Shown: piece by piece, positions 59,822 through 64,000 of the stretch
How positions within the stretch are numbered: the stretch's first letter is position 1
Layout of the letters: every line of letters starts with the position of its first letter
Assembly (NCBI GenBank): GCA_025765615.1
Contig: JAIVFJ010000322.1
Coordinates: 1-64,000, forward strand
DNA: 64,000 bases
Direction of reading: 5' to 3'
Origin: Zopfochytrium polystomum
Lineage: Eukaryota; Chytridiomycota; Chytridiomycetes; Chytridiales; Chytridiaceae
The notes under the pieces: generated by a model
What the model saw: only the letters and a program-made list of their open reading frames with translations
What the model was told of the DNA's origin: nothing
Database searches by the model: none
Program-made: the position numbers and the translations under genes

Positions 59822-62800
59822 GGGCGGCAGATGGCGATGCCGCCGCCGCTGCCGGCGCCGGCGCGAACCGGTGGGCGCGTGGCGGGTCCATCGCAAAGGC
59901 CTACGAGAGGGCGCCGACGCTGCTGGTGCCCCTCCCGCCGCCGCCGACGCAGCTACCGACGGGGGCAAATTCGCCTACGACGACGACGAAGACGACCAGA
60001 GCGCCGGCGGCAGCGGCGGCGACCGCCGACGGGATGAACCTCGACCGTCCCCCCGCGCAGCCCAAGCGTGCCTCGTCCGGCGCAGTTGCCGCTGCGAAGC
60101 AAGCGGCGGCCGCGCCGCCGCCGCCGCCGTCGCCGACCGCCGCAACGGCCGCAGCGGTCGCGGCGGCGGTCGCGGCTGCACTTGTTGCGGGCGAGGAGGC
60201 GACGCGCGCGGGGGCTGGTGTTGCGGGAGCCGCAGCGGGAGCAGGAGCGGGAGGAGCGGGAGCAACGGGAGCACCGGTGGCGGCGGCGGCGGCGGCGGGG
60301 ATGACCGTGGCGAAAGCGCGGCCGGGCCGCCCGCCAAAGGCGCGCGCCGCCGCGGCGCCGGCGTGGGGTGGTGCGGCCGTCGCTGCTGCGGGGGACGGGT
60401 TCGGTCGTGGCGCGCCGACGGCGGTGGCGGCGGCGACGACGACGCCCGGGGGACCGCCGGCCGTGCAGAAGCAGCAGCGCGCCGCGCTGCCGGCTCGCGC
60501 AGCCGCCGCAGCCGCAGCCACAGCCGCCGCCGCCGCCGCCGCGCCCACCGCGCCGCCCAAGCCGCTGCCGCCGCCGCCGCCGAAGGGCGTTGAGCTCATT
60601 GTCATCGACGACGACTCGGACGAGGATGCCGGCGAGCGCGGCGAGGGCCGCCAGCGCCCGGTGGCCAAGGTTAATAGGCTCTTGGGAGTAAACGAACCCG
60701 GGGAACAGGTTCTGCCGCTGCCGGCTGACGGAGGTCGACACAGCAATAAACAGCCGGTCGCTCAGCCGCCTCTGCAGCAGGCTCCTGATGCAGGACAGCA
60801 GCAGCAGCAACTACCGCAGCAACAGCAGCAGCAGCAACAGCAGAAGCAGAAGCAGCAGCCACTCAGCCACCCCGTCCCTGCCACAGACTGGGTCATGGAG
60901 GAAGCCGGCGCTGGGCACCCAGCTGCGGCTGCTGCTGCCGCCGCTGCCGCTGCCGCTGTGCCAGGCGCCAGCAGCATCGATGACGGCAACGACAGCGACC
61001 CGTCCCCGCGCAATGCTCCCGCTGCTCCGCTGGTCGATAGGTGGTCGGGCGTCTTTACGCGCCAGCTCTCGCGGTACATCCTTCGCAGCCCGGATATTGG
61101 CCCTATCCCGCCGCCGCCGCCGCCACCGCCTCCAATGCCGTCGATGCTGCCGCCGCCGCCGCCGGCGGACGCCGCGCGGCGAGGCCTTGGCGGTATGGTT
61201 CGTGCCGCGGGGGTGAGCCTGCAGACGGCGCGGCGCGGCGTGCCGGGATTCGACGCCGGGGCTGGGCCGGCTCCTGTAGTGGGGGCGAGAGGCGGGGCCG
61301 ACGGGCTCGCCGGAGGCGGTCTCGCGCACAGCGACGACCCGGGGGGCGCGGGCGCCATGTCGGCGTCGGCGGCCGTGGCTGCGTCCAGGCACCGGTCGGC
61401 CATGCTGCAGCGACAGTACCATCAGCAGTTGCTGATGCACTATTACGCGCGAAGCAGCGCCGCCGCCGCTGCTGCCGCCGCCGCCGCAGCCGCGTCGGAC
61501 GCCGATCGCGCGTGCTCGCCAACTGGCCACACTTCGCCCTTTTTCGACGACGAGCTCGACTACCCGATGTACGACGCACCGATCGACGAGGGCGTCTACC
61601 GATATCGGTTCGTTTGCTTTCCCTTTCACCGCTGCTAATCATTTTCTTCGGCAGTCTAATTGTTACTCTTTTTTTTTCTCCTCTTGCAAACACCAACTTT
61701 GAAAATCCTCACCTCAGCCCGTACCCCCCACCCGTTCCAGCACGACGCCTTCACCCCCACCCACTCGCACTGCGCCCACATCGTGGGAGCGCAGTCCAGC
61801 CCCCCATCTCGCGCTCGGTATCCGCAATCCACGGCCATCTACAGGGACGACTACCGCCGACAGCGCAATTGGCGCAGCGCCATGCCCACCACGCCCCGCT
61901 CCCGACAGCTACCGCCCCGGCCGACGGGTCCCGACGGCACTATTACTACTATCCCTCGTACCCTGCCACCGACATTCCAGACTCTGACGCATCTGCAGAA
62001 CCACTCCGGTACCTGCACGACGCGTGGGCGTCCTCGCCGTCGCAGAAGCCGCCACGGGCGTCGGCGCCGGGGCCCGAGGACGATACGTTGGGCGGCGCAT
62101 CGGCGGCCGCGGCGATGAAGGCGGCGCACAAGCAGCGCCAACAGCAGCATCAGCAGCGGCAACTACAGCAGCAGCAGCAGAGCCGGACCTCGGCGCCGAC
62201 GTCAGCGTCGTCGCCCTCCGCGTCCGCACCCGCCGCCGCCGCTGCCGCCGCGCCACACAACAGGCACCGCGCCACCGCCCCCGCTGACACCGTCGTCGTC
62301 GCCGACTCACCGTCCCCGCCACCGCCCCAGCCCTCGCCATCGGCGCTGCAGCACCACTACCTCCACACCCACCGCCCGCCGGCCGTTCCCACCGCCGCAG
62401 CTGCCCCTTCATCCCACCGCCAGCAGCAGCTGCTCGCGGGCGCCGCCACCGCCAGCCGCCTCCGCACGCCCCCACCCCCCTTCGCAGCAGCAGCAACAGC
62501 AACAACAACAACAGCAGCAGCAGCAGCAGCAACATCAAGTCCCCGCACCCTACTGGCAGCCACCCCCGCCGCCGGCGCGGCTCCGCGCCCCGCCGTCCGC
62601 CTGCCGATGCGGCCGCCCCGACTGCGGCGACTCCGCAGCTGTGGCGTCCATGCACCCCGCTTTCCGCCACCAGCGCCTCCACCACCCGCAACCCTTCTCG
62701 CGCACCCGCGTCAGCCCCGCCGCCACCGCCCCCCTCAACCCAACCCCGGCCCCGGCGCCGCAGCGGCGGCGGCGGCGGCGGCGGCGGCGGCCGCGGCGCT

Positions 62801-63158
62801 GCTCCACCACCCGCACATGATCCACCGCCCCCGCCACAACCTCGCCGCCGAGGCCGCGAGTAACCGCGTCAGCGGAAGTGCGCTCAACAGCGCCTCCGCC
62901 GCCGCCGCCGTCGCGGAGCCGTACGCGATCCCGCGGGCGCTGCGCGGCATCTGGCGGCGCGGCGGAGCCGCGGCGGCCGCTGCTGCGGGCGAGGCGGCGG
63001 CCGCGGCGCGGCGCGGCGGTGGCGGCGCTGACGAGGCGGCGGCTGCTGCTGCGGCGGCAGCCGCCGTGGCCGTGGGTGCGAGGAGGGGGGGCGTTGGGGC
63101 GGCGGGCGGCGGCGGAGCGGTGGAGGTGTGTGGCGGCGGCGGCGGCGGCGGGCGGTGA
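58777..63158 (+). CDS. large Gln/Ala/Pro-rich protein with tandem Cys/His (C-x-H-x-R-R) zinc-binding-like motifs
   Basis: Proposed exons: 58777-58806, 59038-59106, 59590-61607, then from about 61724 to 63158. The first three encode three tandem copies of one motif, each roughly one exon: MCQHFKRRSQ; CVQCYEEGTGGSTICVHHRQ-RYV; CFDEGHPANSLCVHKRAKYK-CKVC. The pattern is C-x-x-C...G...(I/L)C-x-H-x-(K/R)-x-(K/R)-Y-x-C. It resembles the C-E-H-G-R-x-x-x-x-C-K-x-C repeats seen in various eukaryotic proteins and probably binds zinc. The rest is poly-Gln, poly-Ala, poly-Pro and Gly runs with an acidic patch (ELIVIDDDSDED). The frame after 61.7 kb is not secure. CRCGRPDCGDSAAV with flanking natural-looking sequence (about 62530-62740) lies in another frame from the segments on either side, so one or more frame breaks are likely. 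Nuclear regulatory role guessed from composition only. Confidence 0.55.
59493..59545. repeat. (CA)n microsatellite inside an intron
   Basis: A CA dinucleotide tract of about 50 bases lies in the 483 nt second intron of the Cys/His-motif gene, about 45 bases before its acceptor. This intron is far longer than the 40-120 nt typical of the window. Confidence 0.8.
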
Positions 63159-64000
63159 GGGGGGAGTGTCAAATGCGAAAAGGTGGGGAGAGAGGGAGAG
63201 GAGAACGTTGCAGGGGGGTTTGGGAAAAAGAGGAGACTGAGGCGGGGTGGAAAGCTTCGCGGGAGGAGATGGGGCCAAGGGTGGCAGGCCTAGCGGCCTG
63301 GCGGTTGTTTGCAAACACGTAGTGATATATTTTAGAATCAGAGATAGCGTTGCCGGATGTGATGCGAAAAATGCGAGAAATTGAAAGCGGAATTATTTAA
63401 TAATAACAAAACGCTTGCGAGAATTGAATCAAAAAGCCAGTTTGGTTGGCGGGGAAAGACCCTCGAAGTCGATCTTTGAGCTGGGGGAGTGAGGCGGAAG
63501 AGGGGAGGTGGACGGGGGTTCTTTGGGGGGGCCACTCCTCGCACTTACATTGCTATCGCCGCTCACGATGGAAACGCAAGCTCAAGGTGGGGTGGGACCC
63601 CGCTCCGACCGAACTTAACAAGCTTCGAGCACAGTTTCGCAAAGCGGCTGCGGTTGCAGTGGGGAATCCGCTCAATTCACTTTCTAATCATTTGGCATCT
63701 ACCCCAGTATTAATCTCAATGAACCCAATCGGCGTTGCTCACTCACCACTGGGCTGTGTCCACCAGAGGACAGTTTTTCCTTCTTCCTTTCTGATGACAA
63801 AAAACGGCGACAATTGCTTTGCGACAACTCTGCTGTTGGCTGTGTGTTTTGACCAGTTTTTAATGTGGACCATGAGCAGCGGCTATTACTTCTTCCTCTT
63901 GGGTTTCTTGCTTTGCCGGGATCCAAAGGATTTACCAACATGTGGAGCAAGCGAAGTGACCTCGGAGACATCGGATTTGTCAGGTGGGACATGAGCGCAG
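63159..64000. other. terminal region, unassigned
   Basis: No family resemblance on either strand. A 182-codon plus-strand frame (63446-63994) and 60-100-codon minus-strand frames overlap each other. None has a recognisable domain, and coding statistics cannot be judged by eye. A gene could extend beyond the window edge. The sequence is lower in GC than the gene just before it. Confidence 0.3.

Noticed and set aside
59901..62691. Minus-strand Ala/Arg/Gly-rich frames of 200-285 codons
   Set aside because: These are complements of GC-rich poly-Ala/poly-Pro codons in the plus-strand gene, with no conserved motif.
63446..63994. 182-codon plus-strand frame near the window end
   Set aside because: No family resemblance, no signal or repeat, and it overlaps minus-strand frames of similar length; left unassigned.

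Overview
This window looks like nuclear DNA of an early-diverging, probably flagellated (zoosporic, chytrid-like) fungus. That is an inference from the gene set. The genes are intron-rich, with short GT-AG introns (about 40-120 nt) and CTAAC/CTGAC-like branch points. There are secreted or GPI-anchored Ser/Thr-rich wall-type proteins, an Igo/endosulfine gene and an Atm1-type mitochondrial ABC transporter. One protein carries a cilium/flagellum-associated CFAP97 domain, which non-flagellated fungi would not be expected to keep. Gene bodies are GC-rich and sit between AT-rich, gene-poor islands that hold transposon relics.

Layout. 1-2.65 kb is a gene-poor island with a tRNA-like SINE relic. 2.65-3.9 kb is glutamine synthetase (+). 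4.6-5.1 kb is endosulfine (+). 5.5-6.4 kb is an SRA1-domain protein (-), head to head with an Atm1/ABCB7-type transporter at 6.4-9.0 kb (+). 9.2-17.2 kb is a 9-exon gene for a protein of about 2,514 residues that joins a CFAP97 domain to a DUF4062-like / NACHT-like / WD40 protein (+). 17.4-17.9 kb is a dithiol glutaredoxin (+). 18.1-20.9 kb is the FACT subunit SSRP1/Pob3 with an HMG box (-, 10 exons). 21.4-24.5 kb is a large F-box protein (-). 24.5-27.6 kb is an AT-rich island with a Tc1/mariner relic. 27.7-28.8 kb is a GPI-anchored surface protein (-). 29.0-41.0 kb is one 12-exon gene for a secreted Ser-rich repeat protein of about 3,700 residues (-). 41.6-44.3 kb is a C2H2 zinc-finger factor (-). 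44.3-46.4 kb is dense microsatellite. 46.4-49 kb is a Sel1-repeat protein (-). 49.1-53.6 kb is mostly repeat-derived. 53.6-57.2 kb is a membrane-linked GT2-like glycosyltransferase (+). 57.2-58.8 kb is microsatellite. 58.8-63.2 kb is a Gln/Ala-rich protein with a tandem Cys/His motif (+). The last 0.8 kb is unassigned.

The window is a normal eukaryotic mix with no operon logic. The main themes are housekeeping (nitrogen assimilation, Fe-S export, redox, chromatin), the cell surface (GPI protein plus giant Ser-rich protein), and one striking domain fusion. Three of the long low-complexity genes show apparent +1 frame breaks in C or G runs. These could be homopolymer errors in the assembly or true slippage. 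All exon coordinates were derived by hand from splice signals and family conservation.
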